NCBI GenBank assembly: GCA_041399205.1
Contig: JAWKTK010000007.1
Coordinates: 62,001-126,000 of the forward strand
Source of the DNA: JAGQOZ01 sp041399205
GTDB lineage: Bacteria; Planctomycetota; Planctomycetia; Pirellulales; Pirellulaceae
Direction of reading: 5' to 3'
Length of the DNA stretch: 64,000 nucleotides
The notes under the pieces are model-generated. The model saw only the letters and a program-made list of their open reading frames with translations, did not search any database and was not told the DNA's origin. The position numbers and the translations under genes were made by a program. Of this stretch, positions 18,045 through 27,662 are shown piece after piece (position 1 is the first letter of the stretch; each line of letters starts with the position of its first letter).

Positions 18045-18851
18045 TCAGAACGAGGCCAGCGGTTTGCGCCCCAAAATTATGTTGCCGCTGGCCAGACAAG
18101 CGGGAGCGCCGCAGCGAAAGGCAATCGAGTTTCCGCGAATCGCCGCTGGCAGCCAGCGCTGCGGAAAGCGATTAATGTCAAAGAATTCGCTGGTCATGCG
18201 ACCCACGACACTCACGCCGGATTCCTGCAGTGCTTGTTCCAGCGCCGCCAAGTTGGCCACTCGAGTTAACGGCGCATAGTCGGCTTTGTGATCGTGGAAT
18301 TCGTACCCGTCCGGCGTTCTTTCCATCTTGCGGCGTTGCCGACGCAACAGACGGAACATGCGTACCATCGCGAATTCGATGGAGCGATGATTGTTTTCGA
18401 ACAATACAATTACGCCGCCCGGTTTGAGCTTGCCGCAGAGCTGCGACAGCGAGGTTCGCCAACGAGGAATATGCATGAGGACGCCTCGGCAATGAATCGC
18501 ATCGAACGATCCAGCCAGCGAACTCAAATCTTCTAAGCCGTGACACGCAAATGTCACTCGATCCTTAAGACTTAGTTCCGTAGCTCGCGCGCGAGCAGTC
18601 TGTAACATCGGTTCGGAAATGTCGATACCGGTGACGTTATAACCTAGCCGTGCCAAGCGAAAGGAATGGTCACCCACACCACAGCCCGCATCCAACGCCG
18701 TGCCCACAGTGGGAACGGCCAGCCGACGGAAGGCGGCGTGCAAGAATCGATCGTTCAGCACATCCTGAGCCGGCTGATGACGATAAACCGCCTCCCACTT
18801 TTCGTGCAGATTGGCGTTTTGAAATTCACGTTGCAGGTCAGATGCGTTCAT
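18045..18851 (-). CDS. Class I SAM-dependent methyltransferase
   Basis: A 268-residue Rossmann-fold methyltransferase. Motif I is ALDAGCGVGDHSFRLARLGY (about residues 52-71), the acidic SAM-ribose residue follows in VTGIDISEPML, the post-I adenine region is VTFACHGLEDL, and motif IV is FDAIHCRGVLMHIP. The order and spacing resemble the Methyltransf_11/25 group, which includes quinone and small-molecule methyltransferases. The substrate cannot be assigned. The C-terminal half (FRLLRRQRRKMERTPDGYEFHDH) has a basic patch. The ATG at 18851 is the first good start. The acidic 94-residue frame follows downstream. Confidence 0.88.
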   Translation of the reverse strand: MNASDLQREFQNANLHEKWEAVYRHQPAQDVLNDRFLHAAFRRLAVPTVGTALDAGCGVGDHSFRLARLGYNVTGIDISEPMLQTARARATELSLKDRVTFACHGLEDLSSLAGSFDAIHCRGVLMHIPRWRTSLSQLCGKLKPGGVIVLFENNHRSIEFAMVRMFRLLRRQRRKMERTPDGYEFHDHKADYAPLTRVANLAALEQALQESGVSVVGRMTSEFFDINRFPQRWLPAAIRGNSIAFRCGAPACLASGNIILGRKPLASF

Positions 18852-19300
18852 AAGTTGTGATGATGGCTTTCAGCAAGTTGATCCAGCGGTGCAGTTGGCG
18901 AACCATCCGATTATAACCGGTCGAATGCCCAGACCGCTCGAGCGAAACATGCCGTACCAGCCTGCTGCGATCGACCGTTCGCACTAACCGGAATATCCAG
19001 AATAACTTGATTTGCTCGACCGTGAAATCACGGGCATGAATCCACAAACGTGGAAACTTGCTGATTCGACGCTGATTCGACTTTTCATTAGTGATGATAT
19101 TAGAGGCGCGTTTCCTGACGCAAAAGGAACGAAACAACGAACAATACAATTCGTACCGTTCGACTTGCGAGGCGCAACAGCCGTATTTCGAAAAATGCGA
19201 TCTGGGAATATCATTCGTCTTCATCTGCCTGTTTTTCGTCGAACTGCCATCATCGGCTGATTTGGTGGTTTCGTTTTCCTTTCGCTTGAATCGAGCTAAC
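18852..19300. other. Intergenic stretch, no supported gene
   Basis: It lies between the divergent methyltransferase and permease genes. Open frames on both strands exist (for example 18838-19224 on the minus strand) but show no family features, and the plus-strand frame is simply the permease frame read upstream of its likely start. Confidence 0.45.
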
Positions 19301-20635
19301 GTGAATCATTCGTCAAACACAACAACCGAATTGCACCATCGTCCCATTGGCTTGATTTCTCTTGTTTGCTTGATTGTGGCCAATATGATTGGCGCCGGAG
19401 TTTACACAACCAGTGGTTTTGCGGTTGCGGCGTTGGGGCGACCGCTGGATGTGCTGTTGGTGTGGGGCATTGGCGGGGCGATCGCCATCGCAGGTGCGAT
19501 CTGCTACGGCGGACTCGCGAGGCAGCTGGTGCAATCGGGTGGCGAATACCTGTTCCTGGCACACGGCGTTCATCCGCTCGCCGGTTTCATGGCGGGCTGG
19601 ATTTCTTTGCTGGCTGGTTTCACCGGCGCAATTGCCTATGCCGCAGTGACTTTTACCAACTATGTTGCTCTACAAGAACGCACCCCTTCGACCAATAGCT
19701 GGATTGCGAGCGTCCTGATTTTGGCGTGCACGTTAATCCATTTCTTTCGAACGGAATCGGGCGCCAAGACGCAAAACGTCATGGTATTCATCAAACTGCT
19801 GGCGGTACTCGTTTTTGTAGCATGGGCCGTGGCGGTGAGCGATCCCCAAAAGCTGTTAGTACGAACCGACTCTGCGTCGAATGTGGCTGGTGCGGGAGTG
19901 TGGGCCACCCAGTTAATGTGGATTTCTTTCAGCTTTGCCGGCTTCAACGCGGCCATCTATGTGGCTGGCGAAACCAAGAATGGCGAACGTACTGTACGCC
20001 AGTCGATGCTCTGGTCTACCATCGGTGTCACGCTGTTGTACTTTGCCTTGAACTATGTCTTTCTGGCCACAGCGCCACTGCCAGAGATTGTCGGCGCGCC
20101 CGATATTGCCGCCGTGTCCGCCCGTTACGTTGGTGGTGCGAAGATGAATATTGCTATCCGAGCGATCATCGCTTTGTCTTTGGCAACCAGCGTATCGGCC
20201 ATGATTCAAGCAGGACCACGTGTCTACGCGAAGATGGCACATGACGGTGTCTTTCCCAAACTGTTGGCGAATTCCCATCGAGTGCCTCGCGCGGCCATGC
20301 TGCTGCAAGCTGGCTTGGCGTTAGTATTGGTCTGGTTCGTCCAGCTCAAAGAGATTCTGGACTACACCAGTTTCTTGCTGTCGGTCAGTTCGGCCGCAAC
20401 GGTCGGCTGTTTGCTGCTGCCACGTTTCCGCGGCCAACCGCGAGAGCGTCCTGTGCCATTTTGGCCATGGCTACCGATCTGTTTCAGTACCGTCACGCTG
20501 GGAATTGCCGTTATCAGCTGCCATTGGCAACTAACGAAACCGCAAGCCGATCGAGGCATCTGGTTAGGCCTCGTCGTCTTTGCCGCGGGCGCCGTCATCT
20601 ACTTTGCGTCGCGATTACGAAGTCCTGGCCGCTAA
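19301..20635 (+). CDS. APC-superfamily amino acid permease
   Basis: Inner-membrane secondary transporter with about 12 membrane segments in 444 residues. The family start is clear: RPIGLISLVCLIVANMIGAGVYTTSG matches the first helix of amino acid/polyamine/organocation permeases, with the unwound GAG motif. GGEYLFLAHGVHPLAGFMAGW is the third-helix block, and AGFNAAIYVAGETKNGERTVRQS is the loop after helix 6 or 7. I place the start at GTG 19301, about 15 residues before the first conserved helix. The open frame reaches back to 19091, but that extension has no family counterpart. The substrate is probably an amino acid, but the specificity cannot be read from the sequence. Confidence 0.88.
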   Translation: MNHSSNTTTELHHRPIGLISLVCLIVANMIGAGVYTTSGFAVAALGRPLDVLLVWGIGGAIAIAGAICYGGLARQLVQSGGEYLFLAHGVHPLAGFMAGWISLLAGFTGAIAYAAVTFTNYVALQERTPSTNSWIASVLILACTLIHFFRTESGAKTQNVMVFIKLLAVLVFVAWAVAVSDPQKLLVRTDSASNVAGAGVWATQLMWISFSFAGFNAAIYVAGETKNGERTVRQSMLWSTIGVTLLYFALNYVFLATAPLPEIVGAPDIAAVSARYVGGAKMNIAIRAIIALSLATSVSAMIQAGPRVYAKMAHDGVFPKLLANSHRVPRAAMLLQAGLALVLVWFVQLKEILDYTSFLLSVSSAATVGCLLLPRFRGQPRERPVPFWPWLPICFSTVTLGIAVISCHWQLTKPQADRGIWLGLVVFAAGAVIYFASRLRSPGR

Positions 20636-20697
20636 ACTCAATCGTCGAACGCACCAAGTTTGAAGGGCACACCGTCCGAGTCTATTCGCACGGAGTC

Positions 20698-21048
20698 TTA
20701 AAAAGACGAATTGGTCGCCGGCGTCGTCTCTTGCTTCCAAAAGCCGAACAACACGCCCAGGGCTCCACCAGTGCCAATCCATTTGAGCGCAATCGGAGAG
20801 CGATCAAATGGCAAATACGATTCGCCAAAAAACGCAAACAGAATGCCGCCCAGGACAAGCCCGCCGACATAGGCGTACCAAATTCGAATATGCCGGCGTC
20901 GACGGCAGCTCACGAGAACCAATTCGAAAACGATGAAATTCACAATCGCTAAGAATGCGAAGTCTTGGTCCTGCGTTTTCGCAACGGCGTAGATAAGAGC
21001 CCCTGTTGCAACCAGCGTCAAAACGATTGGCAGTACTAAAGTTCGCAT
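20698..21048 (-). CDS. Small four-helix membrane protein, unknown function
   Basis: A 116-residue protein beginning MRTLVLPIVLTLVATGALIYAV, with further hydrophobic segments at LAIVNFIVFELVLVS, IWYAYVGGLVLGGILFAFF and WIGTGGALGVLFGFW. A basic CRRRRHIR loop follows the second segment. I do not recognise the family. It converges on the permease gene with 62 bp between stop codons. The membrane topology argues for a real gene rather than a shadow frame. Confidence 0.6.
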   Translation of the reverse strand: MRTLVLPIVLTLVATGALIYAVAKTQDQDFAFLAIVNFIVFELVLVSCRRRRHIRIWYAYVGGLVLGGILFAFFGESYLPFDRSPIALKWIGTGGALGVLFGFWKQETTPATNSSF

Positions 21049-21371
21049 TGCTGGGGCCGGTCTGACTGTGCGTTAACCAATGTGTTTTCCACGGCGATTT
21101 GAGAATACCTTGACGTTGTCCAATACGTCAAGAAACTTTTCAACGCGAACCAAATCTCCTGCAATTCGGCCATAACCATTTGCCGCGACTAGTATATTTG
21201 GAGTGCAGTGGTGCACTCAGCAAAATGATGTTTGATTTCAGGTGACAATCCAGTCGACGGCATGGGTCGGGATTGGATTAATCGCTCGGTTTGATGCACA
21301 GTCGAGGAATGTACCTAAACACTTCCTCGACCGAGCGTGTTGAAGTTACGAGTTCGTCAGCGTGTTTTCTG
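21049..21371. other. Intergenic stretch, nothing recognised
   Basis: The 323 bases lie upstream of the small membrane protein gene and downstream of the M16 operon. No reading frame, tRNA or strong hairpin is visible. AACAC and GTGTT about 14 bases apart near 21320 could form only a weak stem. Confidence 0.4.
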
Positions 21372-22607
21372 CTACTTAGGACGCTGAGCTTGTTCCAAAG
21401 GTCCGACCACGACCGTGGTGGTTTGCGATAGTGGGAACTTTTCCAATACGCGATGGACGTCGTCCAGCGTGACCGCGCGATACGATTCCAGTCGTTCTTT
21501 GACGGTTACGTAGTTGTGCGTTGTAGCCAGCCATTTCCGACGGAGAAAAGTCGATTCGAAGGACGTTCACTTTGCCTCACCAATTGCGAAGTTATCTTGC
21601 TCAGCGCCAGAGTCTACTTCGTCTTGCGTGACGCCATCAGTTTCGACTTTGCGAATCACATCCACCAATCGCTGCAGATTGGCGTCAGTGTCTTGTGGCG
21701 CACACGAAAGGAAAGTCATGGTAATTCCGGCTCCTTGGAATTCATAAGGCCCCAGCCCGGCGTATTCGGCCAAACCGGAATCGATGAATTCCCAATAGAA
21801 GCGACTGCCCGAATCATCGCCGATAATTGCAGCTAAGACTCGGTTTGCAAAACGGTCAGGATCGGTCGCCTCTGGGCCATCGCAGATTTGCACGACGTAT
21901 TCTTGTGTGGCGGTGGGTTTATGAATCAGTTCGAATTCGTGATGCACCGCGGGTCGCTGGATGTCTCGCGGCGCGTCAAATGCTTGCCAACCGCCGCACA
22001 GTTCTTCAGCCTGAGCAATCATGCGATCGAAATCAATCTGACCGCAACCGACCAGCGTAATATTGCCGGGACTGTAGCGTTGTTGAAAATAGTTGCGCAT
22101 CGCTTCCGGCGTCAAACCGGTCACACTTTCGACACTGCCAAGCACGCTGTAACCCAAGGCATGGTCACCATAAAACTTGGCCATACACTTTTCATGAGCG
22201 CCAAACGGAGGCTGATCGTCATACTTGTAGATCTCTTCAATGATGACCTTTTTTTCCGTGTCAAAGTCTTCTTGGCGCAGAGACGGACGCATGATGTCTG
22301 CTAACAAATCAATCGCGTGATCTTGATATTCTTGCAGGACGGTGGCGTAGTAGACCGTTTGTTCTTCGCTGGTGTAGGCGTTGGAATGTGAGCCGATTTC
22401 ATCCAACTCTCGATTCACGTCCGCGGCACTTCGCTTGGGCGTTCCTTTGAAGACCATGTGTTCCAGAAAGTGACTCACGCCGGCGATCTCGGGTGTTTCG
22501 TCTCGAGAACCCGTCTTCACAAAGAAGCCGAATGCTGCCGAGTAGGCGTTGGGATTGATTTCGGCAATGATTTCCAAACCGTTGGCCAGCTTTTTCTCAC
22601 GAAACAT
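21372..22607 (-). CDS. M16B zinc peptidase, active subunit (two frameshifts near the 3' end)
   Basis: Metallopeptidase related to the beta subunit of mitochondrial processing peptidase and bacterial M16B proteins. The inverted zinc motif HFLEH (HxxEH) lies in GVSHFLEHMVFKGT, and the distal Glu is in TEKKVIIEEIYKYDD about 75 residues later, so the catalytic site is complete. Start ATG 22607 overlaps the upstream gene by 11 bases. The frame breaks at about 21600, after TQDEVD. It continues as SKITSQLVRQSERPSNRLFS, breaks again at about 21510, and continues YVTVKERLESYRAVTLDDVH to the true stop at 21372-21374 (QTTTVVVGPLEQAQRPK). Repaired, the protein has about 410 residues, normal for the family. 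The upstream partner is an inactive paralogue. Confidence 0.88.
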
Positions 22608-23922
22608 ATTTGCCCACTTCCAGTTGCTTTTCACCCAGAGTCACGACGGTAAATCGTTCGGGCGGATGGTCGGCCAAGTATTGATTGATGGATTCACAGG
22701 TTAGGCCATCAATGATGCCTTTGATTTCATCCATGGTCATCATGCGTCTCAAATGATACCAATCGGATGCCAATGAACTGCAACGAGCCGCACATGATTC
22801 TTGTTGCATCACGACAGAGCTTTTGAGCCTGGCCTTCAGACGATCCAATTCGCCTTGTTCAACTCCTTGGAACAGGCGTGTCAATTCATGCAACAACACG
22901 TCTAACGTCTCTTGTGCTCGATCCGTACTGGTACTGGAATATGCCACCACCGAACCTCGTTGCTTCAACGAATGACAGCTGGCGTAAACGGTGTAACAGA
23001 GTCCTCGGTTTTCGCGAACTTCCGTAAACAGGCGGGAACTCATGCCGTCGCTCAGGACACCGACGGCGCCACGAGCTTGAAAGTAGTTTGGATCCGCATA
23101 GGGTACGCTGGGAAAGGCGACAGCAATATGTGTTTGACTGGATTCAAATGAAATGTGTTCATAGCCAAATATTGGCGAATGTTCTGTGACGTCTGGCACT
23201 TCAACCGATTTCCATTCGCTTAGGAGCGAACCAATGTGATCTTTCAGTTTAGGCCATTCGAATTTACCGGCGACACTTAAGATGGCTTTGTCGGGGCGAT
23301 AGTGGGTTCGAAAGAAATCGACCGCATCGGTTCGGCTAAACGATCGAATCGACGCTTCATCTCCCTGCACTCGACGACCATACGGTGAACCATAGTGTCG
23401 GTGACGCAGGCGCTGAATGGTGCGCTGTGCCAGTTCATCTTCCGCGGCAAATAATTCTTGCAGGCAGACTTGCCGAGCATCTTCGACTTCATCTTCCGGA
23501 AAATGAGGTTGCAAGATCATGTCCGTAAAGATCTGCAGTGACGGCAACAGATTCTCTGCCAACGTCGCGGCTCCGAAACTGGAATGCGATGCGGCCACGC
23601 TGGCAGATCGATCGGTTCCTAGCCGGTCCAGGTCTTCCACAAACTGCCGGTTGTCTCGATCCGCAGATCCTCGTTGAATCAATTCGCAGGCAAAGTTAGC
23701 CAAGCCCAGTTTGCCGTCCGGGTCGCGAGTGTATCCCGCGGGCAGCAAGATGGCAAACGCCGCCGATTCCAGCCAATCCATCGGTTCGGCAACAAGAACC
23801 AAGCCGTTTTCAAATTGATGTGAATGCAGTTGTTGCGTCACTATTTGCTCGCTTCCCAAAAATTGCTTCTCGACGGTCATGTGACACATTTCAAACTGGT
23901 AGAGCGTAGCGACTTCTGACAA
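22597..23922 (-). CDS. M16B peptidase-like protein lacking the zinc motif (non-catalytic partner)
   Basis: This protein of about 440 residues has the two-domain M16 fold. At the zinc-site position it reads GLANFACELIQRGS, without HxxEH, so it should be catalytically inactive. The C-terminal half keeps SSRLFTEVRENRGLCYTVYA, the Arg/Tyr substrate-binding block of the partner subunit. Paired active and R/Y-only M16 genes are a known arrangement in M16B enzymes, where the two subunits form a clam-shell heterodimer. The overlap of 11 bases with the active-subunit gene supports translational coupling and a 1:1 complex. The start could be ATG 23922 or the later ATG at about 23881 (MTVEKQFL). No signal peptide is seen, suggesting a cytosolic location. 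Confidence 0.88.
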   Translation of the reverse strand: MSEVATLYQFEMCHMTVEKQFLGSEQIVTQQLHSHQFENGLVLVAEPMDWLESAAFAILLPAGYTRDPDGKLGLANFACELIQRGSADRDNRQFVEDLDRLGTDRSASVAASHSSFGAATLAENLLPSLQIFTDMILQPHFPEDEVEDARQVCLQELFAAEDELAQRTIQRLRHRHYGSPYGRRVQGDEASIRSFSRTDAVDFFRTHYRPDKAILSVAGKFEWPKLKDHIGSLLSEWKSVEVPDVTEHSPIFGYEHISFESSQTHIAVAFPSVPYADPNYFQARGAVGVLSDGMSSRLFTEVRENRGLCYTVYASCHSLKQRGSVVAYSSTSTDRAQETLDVLLHELTRLFQGVEQGELDRLKARLKSSVVMQQESCAARCSSLASDWYHLRRMMTMDEIKGIIDGLTCESINQYLADHPPERFTVVTLGEKQLEVGKYVS

Positions 23923-24066
23923 TCAATAAAGGCCACTTATGACGAAATGGACCAAAGTCGCCCTGCGGATGCAATACACCCCCAACGCCAGATGCCACTT
24001 CGCCGCTTGAGCCACAACTGTGGTAAGACCGTTTGACAGATCGATTCGCTATTCGAACGCAACGCT

Positions 24067-24660
24067 TTACAGATACGCTGCTTCAACCGCCTTGTAGACG
24101 GTTTTGATTCGGCGGAAACCGAAGCGTTGATACAATCGCACAGCCGAAAAATTATCGGCGGTCACTTCCAGCCCAGCTCGACGCAAGCCAGCCTTAGCGA
24201 ATCCTGCGATGGCGGCCTCCAGCAATCGTGTCCCCAACCCTTGACCTCGATGGCCCGGCGTGACCCCTAGATTCTGAATGCTGCCGGTGGAACGAACAGG
24301 GTCTGCAATCCCCTGGATGGTCCCGCAATATTCGATATGGTCCAAAGCGTGAAAGGCAATTAGCCAAGTTGCTTCAGAAAGAAACCCCGACTTCCGAGCA
24401 ATCTCTTCCATTAGTCGATAGCAACCGGACGGTTCGCCTAAACACGGAAAAACTTGAGAATCAATTTCAGTGGCAAAGCTACGGCATTTAACGTCGGCAT
24501 GAAGTTCCAGCAGACTTTCATCCCAGGGAACCAACGAATAACCGTGGGGAAGCCGTTCTTGTCCGCAGCCGAACAGCGGAATCCGCATTTCCATTCGGTA
24601 GCGTTTGTAGTACGTGACGTACATGGCCAGCTTCCTGAGCAACGAGAAAGGGTCCAGCAA
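24067..24660 (-). CDS. GNAT-family N-acetyltransferase
   Basis: A cytosolic acetyltransferase of 185-197 residues. The C-terminal half carries the acetyl-CoA binding motif A, NLGVTPGHRGQGLGTRLLEAA (V-x5-Q/R-x-x-G-x-G/A), followed by GLEVTADNFSAVRLYQRFGFRRI, the usual motif B. The substrate is unknown. The start may be at 24660 or at ATG 24624 (MYVTYYKRYRMEM). The N-terminal 100 residues are not family-typical enough to decide. It is divergently oriented from the SRP RNA and dnaX block. Confidence 0.85.
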   Translation of the reverse strand: MLDPFSLLRKLAMYVTYYKRYRMEMRIPLFGCGQERLPHGYSLVPWDESLLELHADVKCRSFATEIDSQVFPCLGEPSGCYRLMEEIARKSGFLSEATWLIAFHALDHIEYCGTIQGIADPVRSTGSIQNLGVTPGHRGQGLGTRLLEAAIAGFAKAGLRRAGLEVTADNFSAVRLYQRFGFRRIKTVYKAVEAAYL

Positions 24661-24916
24661 ACCGATTTTGATACCCTTGTATCAGTAATCTATCCCCGTG
24701 AATTTGTGGGGTCAACGGATTGGCACCATTTTCATCTACCTCGAGCCGCGCTGATCGATACGGCTGGCAAAACCGAATCTTGCACCGATAGCAAGCGTGT
24801 TGCTCGGCGCTAGAATTGGTTCGAACCAATGGCAATTCGTCCAAAACCGCATCCACGTCCCCTTCAAACCAACGCAGGGACTCGTTAAAACAACGCTTCT
24901 ACCGGACGCCAAATGC
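24661..24916. other. Intergenic stretch upstream of the SRP RNA
   Basis: No gene is supported. It should carry the promoters of the GNAT gene and of the SRP RNA, but I cannot point to definite elements. Confidence 0.4.
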
Positions 24917-25022
24917 GGCAGCGAAACGCGGCCCCTGTGAGGGGGAGCTGTGAAACGAGTCAGGCCTTAACCGGAGCAGCTCTAAGCAGTGTACCTTTGT
25001 GCGGGGGTCGCGTTCCGTTGCC
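24917..25022 (+). ncRNA. ffs: Signal recognition particle 4.5S-type RNA (small bacterial type)
   Basis: RNA component of the signal recognition particle, which binds Ffh. The universally conserved helix 8 is present at about 24958-24980: AGTCAGGCCTTAACCGG then AGCAGC, matching CAGG-YC-tetraloop-NCGGAGCAG, with UUAA as the tetraloop. CTAAGCAG follows. The ends pair as one long helix: GGCAGCGAAACGCGGCCCC (from 24917) pairs with GGGGTCGCGTTCCGTTGCC (to 25022), with a few G-U pairs. The length of about 106 nucleotides fits the small bacterial form. A pyrimidine-rich run follows. The position directly upstream of dnaX-ybaB-recR is the same as in many bacteria. The exact ends are approximate. Confidence 0.9.
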
Positions 25023-25283
25023 ATTTCTTGCTTTTCTCTTGGCAGCATTTGATTCGAATCGGTGAGCCGCAGCACTGTGTGTTGCGGTTCGGAAAGTTTA
25101 TTTCGCTGCCAAACCGCTGTGCATGAAGTGCCGAAACCAAACGGTATTCTCGCGACAAACGACTGCGTCTCCTACGTCAGATTCAATTCTGAGCCCAGAT
25201 CCGTTACGCTGACCACTGTTGGCTGCGAGTTGCGGCCGAATTCGCCTTTTTGTTTGTTGTTTTCCAGCCAAAGTATGCCTCAA

Positions 25284-27225
25284 TGACCGAACATCCCCAT
25301 GCAGAATACGTTGTTGTCGCCGTCGGTACCGCCCGCAGTCGTTTGAAGACTTGGTCGGACAAGGGATGGTCTCCAGCGCACTGAAGAACGCGATTAACAC
25401 AGAACGAGTCGGTCATGCGTACTTGTTTACGGGCGCACGAGGAGTCGGGAAGACATCCACGGCCAGAATTCTGGCAAAAGCCCTGAATTGTCAGAACGGC
25501 CCTACGACGGAACCGTGCGGGACTTGCGATATTTGCGAACAAATTGCTTCGGGAGAAGATGTCGACGTTTTGGAAATCGACGGCGCCAGCAATCGCGGGA
25601 TTGATGAAATTCGGCAATTACGAGCGAACGTGGGGATTCGTCCCAGCCGAAGTCGCTTCAAGGTTTACATCATTGACGAAGTGCACATGTTGACCAAAGA
25701 AGCGTTCAATGCGTTGTTGAAAACGCTGGAAGAACCGCCCGAACATGTGAAATTCATCTTTTGCACCACAGAACCGGGCAAAATCCCCATCACGGTCCTT
25801 TCCCGTTGTCAACGCTTCGATTTTTCGCCCGTTCGCAACGAAGAAATCGCTCAACGTTTGGCCTACATCGTCCAAAACGAAGGCGCGCACGCTGAACCGG
25901 AAGCACTGGAACTGTTGGCTCGACGAGCCGCAGGTTCTATGCGAGACAGTCAGTCTTTGCTGGAACAATTGCTGTCGTTTGTGGGCGACAAGATCACCGT
26001 GGACGATGTCCATTCGATGTTTGGAACCGCAAAATCGGAACGAGTCCAGTCGCTGGTGGAAGCATTGATTCAGCGAGATGCCAATCAAGCGTTGGTTCGC
26101 CTGGGAGACGTACTGGAAGAAGGAGTAGATGCTGGACAATTAGCAGAACAGCTGATCACCAGTTTTCGGGATATCATGGCCGCGGCAGTCGGCTGCGATC
26201 CGCATTTGCTGTTGTTTCATTCGCCCAGCGATCACGCTCGCTTGCAACAGTTTGGCGAACAATGGGGCATGGAATCACTGCTGGCCGCCACACAGATCTT
26301 GGATCAGTCGATTACTCGAATGCGGCAAAGTGTTCATTCGCGAATTTTGCTGGAAGTAGCATTGGTGCGCATCGCCAAACTGGAAACGCTGGATCATTTG
26401 GCTGACTTGATTTCGCAATTGGGAGCCGAAAGATCGGTGCCGGCGAGTTCGCCTAAAAAAAAAGTGACCGCTGAGCCGGTCGCACCAACCGCGGAGACGC
26501 CAGCTTCGCCAGTGGAATCTGCGCCGTCCAACCCGAAAATTCGAATTGACGCAGCTCATTCCGATCCAACTCCGCATACGCCGGCACCGCAAGCGCCGCA
26601 ATCGGATCGTGAACCGGTTGGCGTATCGATGCCGTCTGACGATTCGATACCACCGACCACAAACGCGGACACAGCCACCGAGGTCAGCAGCGAACCGAGT
26701 TTAACGAGCCAATTTCAGAAAGCCGCGTCCAAAATTCAAAGCAGTCCGGCGATTGCCAAAACGTCGCCAGAACCGGAACCCGTCGCCGCGGAGCCCGTAG
26801 AACCAGAAAAGACGGTCCGAACGATCGAATTGTCAGTCGACACCGTCGGCGAAGTCTGGAAAGAAGCTCTAACCATTATTGAAGACATGACAGCCGATTT
26901 CGCCGGACATGCGTCTCGAGTAGCAATTTCTGCGCCAAATCGACTGGTCGCTGAATTTCCCGGGGTGTATACTTCCAGCAAAGCCTTTTGTGAAAAGCCA
27001 GAACGGAGGTCGCAGTTACAGGACGCGGTTTCCCGAGTGGCGGGCGTGGCGATCCAAATTGACTTTACGGTTTCGGCAGAAATGGGCGAAAAGAGGGCGA
27101 TTGCCAAGCCCAGCGTTTCCGCGCAAGAGCAAAAGCGGCGAATTACAGCGCACCCGTTTGTCGAGCGGGCGATCGAATTGTTCGCCGGTGAAATCGTCCG
27201 AGTCGACAGCGGCAAAAATGACTAG
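25284..27225 (+). CDS. dnaX: DNA polymerase III subunits gamma/tau (one frameshift near the start)
   Basis: AAA+ clamp-loader subunit of the replicative polymerase. The natural start is ATG 25284 (MTEHPHAEYVVVA). At about 25320-25323 a C is missing from a CCC run, after which the frame continues RRYRPQSFEDLVGQ. Visible features are Walker A GARGVGKTST, a zinc module with four Cys (CQNG, CGTC, C), Walker B YIIDEVHML, sensor block LLKTLEEPPEHVKFIFCTTE, and the Arg finger in VLSRCQRF. After residue 380 there is a long Pro/Ala/Glu/Ser-rich linker and a tau-like C-terminal domain. The repaired length is about 648 residues. It is followed by ybaB and recR in the conserved order. Because the gene should be essential, this break is good evidence that indels here are sequence errors. 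Confidence 0.95.
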
Positions 27226-27272
27226 GATCTGGGCGAAGGTTGCCTTTTTTCGATAGCAAAGCGAGGTTCAGT

Positions 27273-27638
27273 GTGTTTAAAGGACTTGCCAATATCGGGA
27301 CCATCTTGAAACAAGCTCAGCAAATGGGCGGTCGCTTGCAGGAGGTGAATGAAAAACTTCGTTCGCTCCGAGTGTCCGGTTCTTCTGGCGGCGGAATGGT
27401 GGAAGTAGACGCCAATGGAGTCGGAGAAATCTTGTCTCTTCGCATTGATCCGCAATTAGTGGAAAAGGGCGAAAAAGAATTACTGGAAGACCTGATTCCA
27501 GCCGCCGTGAATCAAGCGTTGGTGAAAGCCAAGGAACTGAGTGGACAGCAAATGCAAGAACTGACCAGCGGCATGGAATTGCCGGGCTTGGACGACGCCA
27601 TTGCCATGTTTACTGGAAACGGAAAGAACGAACCTTAG
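27273..27638 (+). CDS. ybaB: YbaB/EbfC family nucleoid-associated protein
   Basis: Small DNA-binding protein of the YbaB/EbfC family, dimeric and nucleoid-associated. I take GTG 27273 (FKGLANIGTILKQAQQMGGR) as the start; GCGAGG lies 6-7 bases upstream, and the longer TTG start at 27240 adds a non-family N-terminus. Family blocks are the N-terminal helix with repeated Gln/Met, the central GGGMVEVDANGVGEILSLRIDP strands, and EKELLEDLIPAAVNQALVKAKELSGQQMQELTSGM. The repaired length is 121 residues. It lies between dnaX and recR, as expected. Confidence 0.94.
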   Translation: MFKGLANIGTILKQAQQMGGRLQEVNEKLRSLRVSGSSGGGMVEVDANGVGEILSLRIDPQLVEKGEKELLEDLIPAAVNQALVKAKELSGQQMQELTSGMELPGLDDAIAMFTGNGKNEP

Positions 27639-27662
27639 CACACAGTGCAGACAAGGCTGATC

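Noticed and set aside
18838..19224. 128-residue minus-strand frame
   Set aside because: Composition rich in Arg, Cys and Ser, no domain, and it overlaps the upstream region of the permease; read as chance.
24901..25022. tRNA or transfer-messenger RNA in the dnaX upstream region
   Set aside because: No cloverleaf; the conserved SRP helix-8 sequence and end pairing identify SRP RNA instead.
25219..25283. Upstream extension of dnaX from 25219
   Set aside because: The family start MTEHPHAEYVVVA lies in another frame from 25284 and joins the main frame if one C is restored.
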